Positions 48,626 through 57,480 of a DNA stretch of 64,000 nt are shown piece by piece. The notes under the pieces are model-generated. The model was not told the DNA's origin, made no database searches, and was given only the letters and a program-made list of their open reading frames with translations. Origin of the DNA: Ruminococcus difficilis. GTDB taxonomy: Bacteria > Bacillota_A > Clostridia > Oscillospirales > Acutalibacteraceae. Every line of letters begins with the position of its first letter. The stretch's first letter is position 1. A program made the translations under genes and the position numbers. The stretch spans positions 62,001 to 126,000 of the forward strand of contig NZ_JAEQMG010000035.1 in the NCBI RefSeq assembly GCF_016680995.1, read 5' to 3'.

Positions 48626-50809
48626 TCATTTATCTGCTTTTTTCTTTGCGGTTTTCTTAGCGGCTGACTTCTTTGCGTCTTCGATCTTATCCTCGATCTT
48701 GTCATCGATATCGTCGAGCTTGTCATCGATCTTCTCAGCCGCTTCTTTTACCTTTTTCTTTGTAGCTGCTTTTTTCTTTTCGACGTCCTTCTTGACGTCA
48801 TCAGCCTTCTTCGCGGCGGCTGCTTTCTTCGCGGCGCGGGTAGCGGCTGCTTTCTTGGCGGCTTCCTTGCGTCTTGCGATCTTCGCTTCCTCTTTGATCT
48901 CCTTGGGGCTCTTTTCCTTCTTGACACACTTGAGATACAGTGCGCTCATCGGAGGCAGGTTGAGGTAGATCGCCTGATCGAAGCCGTGCATCTCTTCGTC
49001 GACGGTGTGAATATCGGTGCCGTTTGTCTTACCGGTACCGCCGTACTGCTCGTCGTCGGAGTTAAAGACCTCCGCGTAAACGCCGTAATCCGGAACGCCG
49101 ATGCCGTAGTTCTCACGATACATGGGCTGGAAGTTGCAGACGACGATGATGTTGTTGCCTTCCTTATCGATACGGCGGAACGCGATAACGCTCTGCTGAT
49201 AGTCATCGTGATGGATCCAGTTGAAGCCCTCCCATGTGAAGTCGACCTCATACATGCAGCTGTTCGCCTTGTAGAACTCGTTGAGCGCGCGGAAGAAGTC
49301 ATTGAGCTTCTTATGCTTCTCAAATCCAAGCAGACCCCACTGCAGCTCTTCGGTGCTGTTCCACTCGTCGAACTGACCGATCTCGGCGCCCATGAAGGTG
49401 AGCTTCTTGCCGGGGTGAGCCATCATGTAGGACATGAATACGCGGACGCCCGCGAACTTCATATCATAATCGCCGGGCATTTTATTGATCAGAGAGCCCT
49501 TGCCGTATACGACCTCATCGTGAGAGATCGGCAGCAGGAAGTTCTCGGAGAACGCATAGAGGAAGGAGAAGGTGATGGAGTTGTGATGATAGGGTCTCCA
49601 CAGCGGATCGAGGGACATATAGGACAGCATGTCGTTCATCCAGCCCATGTTCCACTTGTAGTCGAAGCCCAGACCGCCGTCGGATACGGGACGGGATACC
49701 ATCGGCCAGGAGGTGGATTCCTCAGCGATCATCATAACGGTCGGATGATGCAGATGAACAGCGGTGTTCAGTCTCTGGATGAACTCGACCGCCTCAAGGT
49801 GCTCGTGACCGCCGTATTTGTTGGCTACCCACTCGCCGTCACGGCGGTTGTAGTCAAGATACAGCATGGAAGCGACCGCGTCGACACGGATGCCGTCGAC
49901 ATGGTACTTGTCCAGCCAGAACATCGCGGAGGATACTAAGAAGGAGATGACCTCGTAGCGCGCGTAGTCGAATACGTAGGTGCCCCATTCTTTATGCTCG
50001 CCCTTGCGGCTGTCCTCATACTCATAGCAGTGGATGCCGTCGAAACGCCCCAGACCGTGCGCGTCCTTGGGGAAGTGAGCGGGTACCCAGTCGAGGATGA
50101 CGCCGATGCCTTCCTGATGGCACTGGTCGATGAAGTGCATGAACATTTCGGGGGAACCGTAGCGGGAGGTAGGAGCGTAATAGCCGGTCACCTGATAGCC
50201 CCACGAGCCGTCGAACGGATACTCGGTCATGGGCATGAACTCGATGTGGGTGTAGCCCATTTCCTTGACATAGGGGATCAGCTCATCGGCGAGCTTGTTG
50301 TAATCAAAGGTGTTGCCGTCGGCATACTTGCGCCAGGAGCCCGCGTGTACCTCATAGATGTTGACGGGATTGTCGAAGTGGTTATGCTCCATCTTATACT
50401 TATACCAAGCCTCGTCATTCCACTCGTACTTGTTGTAATTATAGATGATAGAAGCATTGTCGGGACGGGTCTGGGTATGGAACGCGAAGGGATCAGACTT
50501 GAGGATCTTCTCAAACCAAGGGGTCTCTACGCAGTATTTGTAGATCGCCGTCTCGCCGAGATTCGGGATCCAAACTTCCCAAACGCCGCCTTCGGAAATT
50601 TTGTGCATGTGGTTCGCCATTTGATCCCATCCGTTAAAGTCGCCGACAACGGATACGCTCAGAGCGTTGGGAGCCCATACGCGGAACATGGTTCCCTGTA
50701 CGCCGTCCATCCAAAAATCATGGGCGCCGAGGAAATCATAGATGCGTACCGCGTCACCGCCGTGGAACAAATCAAGAGGGAATCTTTCGTCGTTTAATAC
50801 ATAATTCAT
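48626..50809 (-). CDS. glgB: 1,4-alpha-glucan branching enzyme with Lys/Ala-rich tail
   Basis: 727 aa. A CBM48 domain (about 20-110) is followed by the GH13 barrel: EVHAGSWRKY, YTHIEFMPMTEYPFDGSWGY, DGIRVDAVASMLYLDY (nucleophile Asp), IAEESTSWP (acid Glu) and LPISHDEVVYGKGSL. The C-terminal beta domain ends near MSALYLKC. Residues about 630-727 form an extra tail, rich in Lys and Ala then Lys/Asp/Glu (KKAAATRAAKKAAAAKKADD, IDDKLDDIDDKIEDKIEDAK), which GlgB proteins normally lack. It is the first gene of the glycogen cluster. Confidence 0.95.
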   Translation of the reverse strand: MNYVLNDERFPLDLFHGGDAVRIYDFLGAHDFWMDGVQGTMFRVWAPNALSVSVVGDFNGWDQMANHMHKISEGGVWEVWIPNLGETAIYKYCVETPWFEKILKSDPFAFHTQTRPDNASIIYNYNKYEWNDEAWYKYKMEHNHFDNPVNIYEVHAGSWRKYADGNTFDYNKLADELIPYVKEMGYTHIEFMPMTEYPFDGSWGYQVTGYYAPTSRYGSPEMFMHFIDQCHQEGIGVILDWVPAHFPKDAHGLGRFDGIHCYEYEDSRKGEHKEWGTYVFDYARYEVISFLVSSAMFWLDKYHVDGIRVDAVASMLYLDYNRRDGEWVANKYGGHEHLEAVEFIQRLNTAVHLHHPTVMMIAEESTSWPMVSRPVSDGGLGFDYKWNMGWMNDMLSYMSLDPLWRPYHHNSITFSFLYAFSENFLLPISHDEVVYGKGSLINKMPGDYDMKFAGVRVFMSYMMAHPGKKLTFMGAEIGQFDEWNSTEELQWGLLGFEKHKKLNDFFRALNEFYKANSCMYEVDFTWEGFNWIHHDDYQQSVIAFRRIDKEGNNIIVVCNFQPMYRENYGIGVPDYGVYAEVFNSDDEQYGGTGKTNGTDIHTVDEEMHGFDQAIYLNLPPMSALYLKCVKKEKSPKEIKEEAKIARRKEAAKKAAATRAAKKAAAAKKADDVKKDVEKKKAATKKKVKEAAEKIDDKLDDIDDKIEDKIEDAKKSAAKKTAKKKADK

Positions 50810-50857
50810 AATCTGACTCTCCTTATAGTAAGAATTAGTACATAAATATACAACTCT

Positions 50858-50886
50858 ATAATAACAGACCTTTTTGACAATTTCAA
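50858..50886 (-). promoter_or_regulatory. Promoter of glgB
   Basis: Minus strand TTGAAA (50881-50886), 17 bp, TATTAT (50858-50863), extended-10 TGT. GGAGAGTC precedes the glgB start. The AT-rich region 50887-51040 shows nothing else. Confidence 0.72.
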
Positions 50887-51047
50887 GTAAAAACGGAAAT
50901 TAAACTCCAAAGATTTAGTGCAGTTTTTATAAAAATTGCCTATTCGGTTGTCATTATAGACAATGAAATAAAAATCATTTGTTATTTATGTACAAAGAAT
51001 ATGGTGCTTCGGAAAAAAACAGGCTTTGTTTTGGCGCTCATATTTTA

Positions 51048-51076
51048 TTGACATAAAAGGCTTCGAAAGGTATGAT
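51048..51076 (+). promoter_or_regulatory. Promoter of the first paralogous membrane protein gene
   Basis: TTGACA (51048-51053), 17 bp, TATGAT (51071-51076). Confidence 0.82.
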
Positions 51077-51160
51077 GTAAGCGATGAGATACGGAAGGAT
51101 TCACACGTTGAATACTTGATATTATGATCATTTTGTACAGTTGACGCTAAGGAGTAAACT

Positions 51161-52318
51161 ATGGATCGGAATCTGGAAAATGTGTATTCGGAAGACCGGG
51201 AAAAAGCGTTTCGATCGATTGAGCGTTTACGTTCCGTCAAGCGTTTCTTCGGTTCTAAGATAGTGTTTTTTGTTGCATATATCGTATGTTCCGTCATTTT
51301 GATTATAATTACCTTGAATATCGAAAGACCGGATCTCATGTCTGCTTCACTGATGTTACTGCCTTCGGTAATTTTGTTTGTCTGGATGAATGTTATCGCT
51401 TTAACAGAAAAGCGTATCAAGCGCTGTGAGGATTTCTTGATGACCGGCATCAGTAGGGAAAAAAAGCCCGAAAAAGAAATATTGATGCGAACACTGTTTG
51501 ACCGGATGTTTTTTGCCGGGATGATCCTCTTGGTTCTGAATATTACGATGTCGTTATTTTATATACCGGAATGGGTTATCCTGCCGTTCGGCTTTTTGGC
51601 GCTGGTCGGTATATTGATCCTTGGCGTGGATGGAATGATATTTGTATTATCAGTCATACTTTTTGCGGTTTATTTGAAATCGGGCAATATACCGTGGCTG
51701 CTGTTCTTCTTTGCCGGGACAGGTGTTTTGTTGGTGATCGGCTCCTTCCTGTTTAGCCATCTGTTGGAGAAGAAGGTCGACAGGAACTTTGAGTCTGAAG
51801 CGGACGCAAAGATCCGCCCGATGCTGGAGAGCGTGATGACGACGGAGAAGTTTCTGTGCCGTGAGCATATGCCCTTTGACGATAAGAACGCTGAGAAAAT
51901 CAAGGGGAATTGTTATGCGGCGGGAAAATGGAACGGCATCACCGTTTCTTATTCCAACCTGAGTTTCAAGAGAAAAGTGGTACGAGATAAGAGTCAGATT
52001 TTCAGCGCAGGCCTGGTCAACGCTACCGATTCATTCTGCGGCATCGGCGTGACCTATATCGTCGGACATAAGCCAAACAAAAAAACACTCGAGATGATCC
52101 GACATAATCTGGAGGATTACAGGATATATGATGTGACGGTGAATACAGCCAATAAAATCACCGCTCTGTTGGATGCAGGATACTTTTTTACGGCAGATGA
52201 ATCATTCAATGCGGTATGGCACGGCGATCAACTGAAGATCGACGCCAAAAAGCTGGATGATATTTTCAAGCGTATCGATGCAGGGGTCCAACAGAAACTG
52301 ATGCAGAGGAATCTTTAG
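51161..52318 (+). CDS. Unknown membrane protein, 385 aa (paralogue 1)
   Basis: It starts MDRNLENVYSEDREKAFRSI behind AAGGAG. Two hydrophobic pairs (about 33-55 and 63-86; about 115-160 and 170-200) surround a short basic loop, EKRIKRCEDFLMTGISREKK. The C-terminal 180 residues are soluble: KIRPMLESVMTTEKFLCREH, GNCYAAGKWNGITVSYSNLS. The layout (two TM blocks, then a GxYxGxxVxxSxxxF-type beta domain) recalls DUF3137 proteins, but I am unsure. The gene downstream is a clear paralogue with a similar RIKRCEDxLL loop. AT content is higher than in neighbours. Confidence 0.8.
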   Translation: MDRNLENVYSEDREKAFRSIERLRSVKRFFGSKIVFFVAYIVCSVILIIITLNIERPDLMSASLMLLPSVILFVWMNVIALTEKRIKRCEDFLMTGISREKKPEKEILMRTLFDRMFFAGMILLVLNITMSLFYIPEWVILPFGFLALVGILILGVDGMIFVLSVILFAVYLKSGNIPWLLFFFAGTGVLLVIGSFLFSHLLEKKVDRNFESEADAKIRPMLESVMTTEKFLCREHMPFDDKNAEKIKGNCYAAGKWNGITVSYSNLSFKRKVVRDKSQIFSAGLVNATDSFCGIGVTYIVGHKPNKKTLEMIRHNLEDYRIYDVTVNTANKITALLDAGYFFTADESFNAVWHGDQLKIDAKKLDDIFKRIDAGVQQKLMQRNL

Positions 52319-52396
52319 CTTTTTTCAGACGTCAGTAATAAGGACTGATCTGATGTCAGCGGTAGAATATTTCTTTTTTCGAAATTTGAATCTTTG

Positions 52397-52424
52397 CTGA
52401 CAAATACCGAATTGTAAGTATATT
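52397..52424 (+). promoter_or_regulatory. Promoter candidate of the second paralogue
   Basis: CTGACA (52397-52402), 16 bp, TATATT (52419-52424). Confidence 0.5.
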
Positions 52425-52475
52425 AAATCTAGTGTGCATTTTATTAACTAAATGGATAGAAACAAAGAGGGGGGT

Positions 52476-53714
52476 ATGATGAGTATTTTTTCTGATGAGT
52501 ATAACTCATGGTCGGAAGAAGATCTGAAAGCGTTGCAAACGATCGGTAAGATGGAGGCTCGTAAGGAGCGGTTAACGCGTAAGGCGGTCCTTATCGTACC
52601 GCTTGTCCTGCTTGGATTCTTTGTTCCGTTCATTGTTGTTTTCTGCACGGATATTCACCCTCTTTGGGGCATGTGCTTTGTTTTACCTGTTATATGGTGC
52701 GTTGTTTTTCCGGTCATGGTGAGCCTTGAGTCGGCAGACAGAAGGATCAAGCGCTGTGAGGATTATTTGCTCAGTAAAATCGTGGTGAAGCATGAGAAAG
52801 CAGATATCAATGTTTTCATGATGAAGAACCATCGTTTGATCAAATGCTTCGGCATAGCTATCCTGCATTCATGTGCTTTTATCATGGTTCGTTATTATCC
52901 GTTTAATCAGGGCGGAAGAATACCGTTAACAAATATTTTGATTGCCCTGATATTTATTTGCTTTATTATCTTTATATTTGTTTTAGGAAAGCTGAACGCA
53001 GTGATATGGATAACGGTTTCCTGTACGTTGGTCGATATGATCGCCGGTTCGGCGCCGTGGCCGTTTTTGCTTCTGTCTTTTTTTGGGATGATCGTGTTTG
53101 CGGGATCATTTTTCGCTGAGCGTCTGATCCCGAAGGCTCTGAAGAAAAGATTCGATCAGGATGCCGAAAGCCGTATCAAGCCGATGCTCAAAACAATCAT
53201 GACCGTGGAAAGATTTAACAGCGGTGAACGGCTGCCGTATGTGGATTTCGGCGGGGGAGAGCAGTATGAGGGAAACTGCTGCACCCACGGTAAATGGAAT
53301 GGCACGGACATTGCATTTTCCAATATCTCTTTCAAGACCGACGTCAAGATCAAAGAGGATCCCAACAAACCGATGGACATGCCTTACGCCAAAAAAATGC
53401 TCGAAGGGATCTGCGTCTTTTATACCGCGGATCGGGAGCCGACCGAGAAAATGCTGGAGATCATCCGGGATAATCTTCGTCAGTATCAATGCTATGATGC
53501 ATTGATACTGCCCAAACATCAAATATCGGTGACGCTCAAAAACGGTTATTGCTTTGTCGAGGGCAGAAACATCGACGCCGTGTGCTGCGACGCTCAGCTG
53601 GAGTGCGACGCCGTCAAGCTCAACGGCGTTTTTGAGGCGATCAAGGCGGGGGTGGAGCACAGAAAGTTGGAGCCCAGATTTGAAACACTTACTGAGGTTG
53701 AGGAAGAGTTATAA
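52476..53714 (+). CDS. Unknown membrane protein, about 412 aa (paralogue 2)
   Basis: Homologous to the preceding gene along its length: RRIKRCEDYLLSKIV loop after two TM segments, ESRIKPMLKTIMTVERFNSG, GNCCTHGKWNGTDIAFSNIS, and a final KLNGVFEAIKAGVEHRKLEP. GAGGGGGG is right before ATG 52476. ATG 52452 would add MDRNKEGG, echoing the MDRN start of the paralogue, but has no ribosome binding site. I choose 52476 with moderate confidence. It has its own promoter candidate and terminator, so the pair is not necessarily one operon. Confidence 0.78.
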   Translation: MMSIFSDEYNSWSEEDLKALQTIGKMEARKERLTRKAVLIVPLVLLGFFVPFIVVFCTDIHPLWGMCFVLPVIWCVVFPVMVSLESADRRIKRCEDYLLSKIVVKHEKADINVFMMKNHRLIKCFGIAILHSCAFIMVRYYPFNQGGRIPLTNILIALIFICFIIFIFVLGKLNAVIWITVSCTLVDMIAGSAPWPFLLLSFFGMIVFAGSFFAERLIPKALKKRFDQDAESRIKPMLKTIMTVERFNSGERLPYVDFGGGEQYEGNCCTHGKWNGTDIAFSNISFKTDVKIKEDPNKPMDMPYAKKMLEGICVFYTADREPTEKMLEIIRDNLRQYQCYDALILPKHQISVTLKNGYCFVEGRNIDAVCCDAQLECDAVKLNGVFEAIKAGVEHRKLEPRFETLTEVEEEL

Positions 53715-53719
53715 TGGGG

Positions 53720-53750
53720 AAGCGGTCGATCCGGGACCGCTTTTCTTTTT
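53720..53750 (+). terminator. Terminator of the second paralogue
   Basis: AGCGGTC-GATCCGG-GACCGCT followed by TTTCTTTTT. Confidence 0.88.
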
Positions 53751-53957
53751 GATGATGCCGGCAGGAGAGATATCGGGTGTGGTTCTGTCAGCTACTGCTA
53801 TCGCCGCCTGTGTAATGATATGTGCTCCCGGTTATCGAAATGTTGTTGCTGTTGCCGTACCTACTTACAAAACTGCCGCGAATACCGACTGTCATAAAGA
53901 AGGCGCCGCAGGATGAATAGCGGAGCCTGAAATATAGTTCTTTTTACGAATTTATCC

Positions 53958-54001
53958 TTGACATTTCACCTTGATTATATTATCATAAAGCATGGTATAA
54001 T
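53958..54001 (+). promoter_or_regulatory. Promoter region of rny
   Basis: TTGACA (53958-53963), 17 bp, TATCAT (53981-53986). A second -10, TATAAT (53996-54001) with extended TGG, lies 15 bp on. A 290-nt leader follows, with a 14-bp tandem duplication TTACCCGCGTTATG (54099-54126). 53751-53957 contains a 54-codon ORF without ribosome binding site and nothing else recognisable. Confidence 0.6.
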
Positions 54002-54292
54002 ATTAGTATTATGCCCTGAACCCGTTTGCGGTTCATCCCTTTTTTATTAGACTCTCTTAGAGAGCCGTTATATATAGATATTTTACCCTATTACCATTTT
54101 ACCCGCGTTATGTTACCCGCGTTATGCTTTGACATATATTTCATATTATTTAAGTGACATTATATTAAAAGTGACATTTGCGGAACCCTTATTAATCTGT
54201 CTTTGACAGTGGTGATACAAAACTGAATATCTGAGTAACGGCACCGTGAGTTGAGTTTGATTAGGAAGAATCAAATCAAGGAGGTGTCATGT

Positions 54293-55843
54293 ATGACTGT
54301 TTTAGGCATCATCCTCATAGTGGTCGCCCTGATCCTCGGTCTCGGTATCGGCGTCGCCATCGGCAACGCGTACCGAAAGAAGGTCGCGGAGGCGGAGATC
54401 GGCAGCGCTGAGCAGGAAGCGAAGCGCATCGTAACCGAAGCTATGAAGACTGCCGAAGCAAAGAAAAAGGAAGCTGTCCTTGAAGGTAAGGATGAGATCC
54501 ATCGCCTCAGAAATGAGAACGATAAGGAGATCGCCGACCGACGCAAGGAGGTACAGCGCCAGGAGCGCCGTATCCAGCAAAAGGAAGAGACTCTTGACCG
54601 AAAGATCGACAATGTCGAGAAAAAGGAAGAAAGAGCAAACAAAAAAATCAAAGAAGCCGAGGGCCGACTCGCCGAGGCGGAAACAATCAAGAAGAGTCAG
54701 TTTGAAATGCTCGAGAGGATCTCGGGCTACACCGTAGATCAGGCGAAGACCTATCTGCTCGATCAGCTCGAGGGTGAGCTGGGCAGAGAGAAATCGCTCA
54801 AGATCATGGAGTATGAGCAGCAGCTCAAGGATGAATCCGACAAGCGTGCCCGCAATATCATCTCCCTCGCGATCCAGCGCTGCGCTGCCGATCAGGTCGC
54901 GGAAGCTACCGTATCGGTCGTCGCGCTGCCGAATGACGAGATGAAGGGTCGCATCATCGGTCGTGAAGGCCGCAACATCCGCGCCATCGAAACGATGACC
55001 GGCTGTGACCTGATCATCGACGATACGCCCGAGGCGATCACCATTTCCTGCTTTGAGCCGGTTCGCCGCGAGATCGCTCGCGTCGCGCTCGAAAAGCTCA
55101 TCTCCGACGGCCGTATCCATCCCGCGAGAGTCGAGGAAATGGTCGAGAAGGCGCGCCGTGAGGTCGAGGCAAGCATCAAGCAGGCAGGTGAACGCGCGGT
55201 GCTCGACGCCGGCGTACACGGACTGCATCCCGAGCTCGTCAAGATCCTCGGTCGTCTGAAATACCGTACCAGCTACGGTCAGAATGTGTTGATGCATTCC
55301 CTGGAGGTTTGTTATATCTCCGGCATGATCGCCTCTGAGCTCGGTCTTGATCCGACCGTGAGCAAGAGAGCCGGTCTGCTGCATGATATCGGTAAGGCGC
55401 TCGATCATGAGATCGAAGGCAGCCACGTCGAGATCGGCGTTGATATCGCCCGTAAGTATAAGGAGAGCGACGCGGTCATCCACGCGATCCAGGCTCACCA
55501 CGGCGATGTTGAGGCAAAGACGGTCGTCGCTTGTATCGTACAGGCGGCTGACGCGATCTCAGCGGCTCGTCCCGGCGCGCGCCGCGAGAATCTGGAGAAT
55601 TACATCAAGCGTCTGCAGAAGCTCGAAGAGGTCGCGTCCTCCTTCAAGGGCGTCGAAACCTCTTACGCGATCCAGGCGGGTCGAGAGATCCGTATCATGG
55701 TCAAGCCCGAGCAGGTCAAGGATGACGCGATGCCCGCTCTTGCGAGAGATATCTGCAAGAAGATCGAAGATGAACTCGAGTATCCGGGTCAGATTAAGGT
55801 CAACATCATCCGCGAATCCCGCGCTGTCGGCTACGCAAAATAG
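54293..55843 (+). CDS. rny: Ribonuclease Y
   Basis: 516 aa from ATG 54293, with AAGGAGGTG upstream. Order: N-terminal membrane anchor ([20 protein letters not shown]), long coiled coil (about 30-200), KH domain with [15 protein letters not shown], and HD domain with [12 protein letters not shown] and [10 protein letters not shown]. It is the membrane-bound endonuclease that starts mRNA decay in many Firmicutes. It is monocistronic, between its own promoter and terminator. Confidence 0.97.
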   Translation: MTVLGIILIVVALILGLGIGVAIGNAYRKKVAEAEIGSAEQEAKRIVTEAMKTAEAKKKEAVLEGKDEIHRLRNENDKEIADRRKEVQRQERRIQQKEETLDRKIDNVEKKEERANKKIKEAEGRLAEAETIKKSQFEMLERISGYTVDQAKTYLLDQLEGELGREKSLKIMEYEQQLKDESDKRARNIISLAIQRCAADQVAEATVSVVALPNDEMKGRIIGREGRNIRAIETMTGCDLIIDDTPEAITISCFEPVRREIARVALEKLISDGRIHPARVEEMVEKARREVEASIKQAGERAVLDAGVHGLHPELVKILGRLKYRTSYGQNVLMHSLEVCYISGMIASELGLDPTVSKRAGLLHDIGKALDHEIEGSHVEIGVDIARKYKESDAVIHAIQAHHGDVEAKTVVACIVQAADAISAARPGARRENLENYIKRLQKLEEVASSFKGVETSYAIQAGREIRIMVKPEQVKDDAMPALARDICKKIEDELEYPGQIKVNIIRESRAVGYAK

Positions 55844-55934
55844 CAACAAGCTGTTGCATCCGATCCCGCCTTTTGTGAGGCTTCCGGTAACGGAACGACT
55901 TCAACGGCGGACAGAAAACTACATTAAACAGAAA

Positions 55935-55959
55935 AGCACTGCTTCGGCAGTGCTTTTTT
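55935..55959 (+). terminator. Terminator of rny
   Basis: AGCACTGC-TTCG-GCAGTGCT followed by TTTTT. Confidence 0.93.
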
Positions 55960-55962
55960 AAT

Positions 55963-56092
55963 TGAATATTGAATATTGAAAATTGAATAATGATGGTAAC
56001 TCGCTTTGCTCGGACAATTATATTCGGGTGCGGGTGCCCCGCCTTTCATTATTCATTCTTAAGTCTTAAGTTTTCAATCTTCAGTTCCATAG
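55963..56092. repeat. Heptad-bounded element downstream of rny
   Basis: (ATTGAAT)n at 55963-55993 on the left and an inverted array on the right (ATTCATT, CTTAAGT, CTTAAGT, TTTCAAT, CTTCAGT; about 56048-56092), around the palindrome GGGTGCGGGTGCCCCGCC. The right array overlaps the last codons of the radical-SAM gene. Confidence 0.75.
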
Positions 56093-56970
56093 TCCCACTC
56101 CGGTACATACTTCTTGTCCGACGAATCCAACTCCTGCGCGAAGCCGTCAAGGTCAAGCTCCATAAATTTGTTTAACACTTTATGATACTCACGCTTGGTC
56201 AGCTTGCGGTCGATATCGGGATAGTCCGCCGCTTTACCCGCCGGCATATACTGCGCCATCAGGCTGACCGGGGCACGTGTGCCGTTTTCTGTTTTCTCTG
56301 AAACATTCCATCTTTGAGCGATCGTTTCCAGAACACCGATACTGTTCTTGGTGTGGGAGGGGAGGACGAGGTGGCGGATGATCACGCCGCGCTTCATGAC
56401 GCCGTTTTCGATGACGGTTACAGGCTGTTGGCGGAGCATTTCATCGATCGCCGCGATGGCGGTCTCGACATAATCACCACAGTTTGACAGCCGCTTTGCC
56501 AGCGCGTTGTCGCTGTATTTGAAGTCGGGTAGGTAGATATCGATCACACCGTCGAGGCGTTGTAAAGCGTCGATGCTGTCGTATCCCGAGCTGTTCCATA
56601 TGAGCGGCAGTCGCGGTCGATAATACGTCAGACTTTCCAAAATCGCGTCGATATAGTGCGACGGGGTGACGAATTCGATATTCTCCGCTCCCAGCGCTTC
56701 GAGCCTGCGGTATTCTTCACTGAGCTGATAGGGCGTGATGACGACGCCCTGATGCTCTTCGGAAATATCGTAGTTCTGGCAGAACACACATCGCAGGTTG
56801 CATCCGCTGAAAAAGATCGTTCCCGCGCCGTGGGTGCCGCTGATGGGCGGTTCTTCGTCAAAGTGCAGCGCGGCACGCGCAATCTTCGGCAGTTCGCCGA
56901 CGCCGCAGAATCCATAATGATCCTCGGTGCGTTCTGTATGACAATGTCTGGGGCATTGATCGCATTTCAT
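56074..56970 (-). CDS. Radical-SAM protein, PflA-like
   Basis: 298 aa. The N-terminus has CDQCPRHCHTERTEDHYGFC. The radical-SAM cluster is GCNLRCVFCQN (C57, C61, C64). TPSHYIDAILESL and YLPDFKYSDNALAKRLSNC follow, a pattern of the COG1313 group (uncharacterised PflA-like proteins). The substrate is unknown, and no glycyl-radical partner lies next to it. The C-terminus runs into a heptad repeat array, so the last residues (EWDYGTED) may be repeat-derived. Confidence 0.85.
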   Translation of the reverse strand: MKCDQCPRHCHTERTEDHYGFCGVGELPKIARAALHFDEEPPISGTHGAGTIFFSGCNLRCVFCQNYDISEEHQGVVITPYQLSEEYRRLEALGAENIEFVTPSHYIDAILESLTYYRPRLPLIWNSSGYDSIDALQRLDGVIDIYLPDFKYSDNALAKRLSNCGDYVETAIAAIDEMLRQQPVTVIENGVMKRGVIIRHLVLPSHTKNSIGVLETIAQRWNVSEKTENGTRAPVSLMAQYMPAGKAADYPDIDRKLTKREYHKVLNKFMELDLDGFAQELDSSDKKYVPEWDYGTED

Positions 56971-57019
56971 GATAACACATCCTCAGGATGATTATATCAT
57001 AATCTGTATGACTATACAA

Positions 57020-57250
57020 TTATATTGTGAAATCATATAAATAGTTTTCGATCGCTTCTTCAAGGTGAGCGGGGGAGAGCTGTTCCTCATTGAAAAACTT
57101 TACCAACTGTTCGACCTTTTTCATGTCCAACGAGATATCCTCGATGGTACAGATGACTTTTCCGCGGTTGAATGCTGTGACGCCGTATGTCACATAGGCT
57201 CCGTATTCGCTGTTGTACGCATGTCCGATTTGCAGATCATATTGTATCAC
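57020..57250 (-). CDS. DUF6514-like small protein
   Basis: 76 aa, starting MIQYDLQIGHAYNSEYGAYV; the C-terminal half DISLDMKKVEQLVKFFNEEQ, LSPAHLEEAIENYL matches my memory of DUF6514, a small clostridial family of unknown function. AAGGAGGTGCC lies directly before the start. It has its own promoter with a palindrome just downstream. Confidence 0.75.
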   Translation of the reverse strand: MIQYDLQIGHAYNSEYGAYVTYGVTAFNRGKVICTIEDISLDMKKVEQLVKFFNEEQLSPAHLEEAIENYLYDFTI

Positions 57251-57274
57251 ACGGCACCTCCTTAGTGAAGAATT

Positions 57275-57319
57275 ATCACATTACAGTGTGATTGTAGCAC
57301 CGCGCTATCGTGTTTGCAA
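57275..57319 (-). promoter_or_regulatory. Promoter and operator-like palindrome of the DUF6514-like gene
   Basis: Minus strand TTGCAA (57314-57319), 17 bp, TACAAT (57291-57296), extended-10 TGC. ATCACA-N6-TGTGAT (57275-57292) overlaps the transcription start. Confidence 0.68.
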
Positions 57320-57411
57320 GCATTTCAACAAAAGTGTAAATATCGTTACAGGAATCGACACGGATTGAGGTGTTTTGTAACCAAAAACCGCTTTTCTTCG
57401 CGCTTTTTCGC

Positions 57412-57440
57412 TTGAAAACAGTCTGTCGATATGCTATGAT
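57412..57440 (+). promoter_or_regulatory. Promoter of the ABC exporter operon
   Basis: TTGAAA (57412-57417), 17 bp, TATGAT (57435-57440), extended-10 TGC. Confidence 0.78.
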
Positions 57441-57480
57441 ATGACAAGATTTATTCTTGATATGATATTGGAAGATCATT

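Noticed and set aside
53752..53916. 54-codon ORF (MMPAGEISGVVLSATAIAAC...) with a Cys-containing hydrophobic stretch, peptide-like
   Set aside because: It starts inside the T-run of a terminator, lacks a ribosome binding site, and has no partner genes for a secreted peptide.
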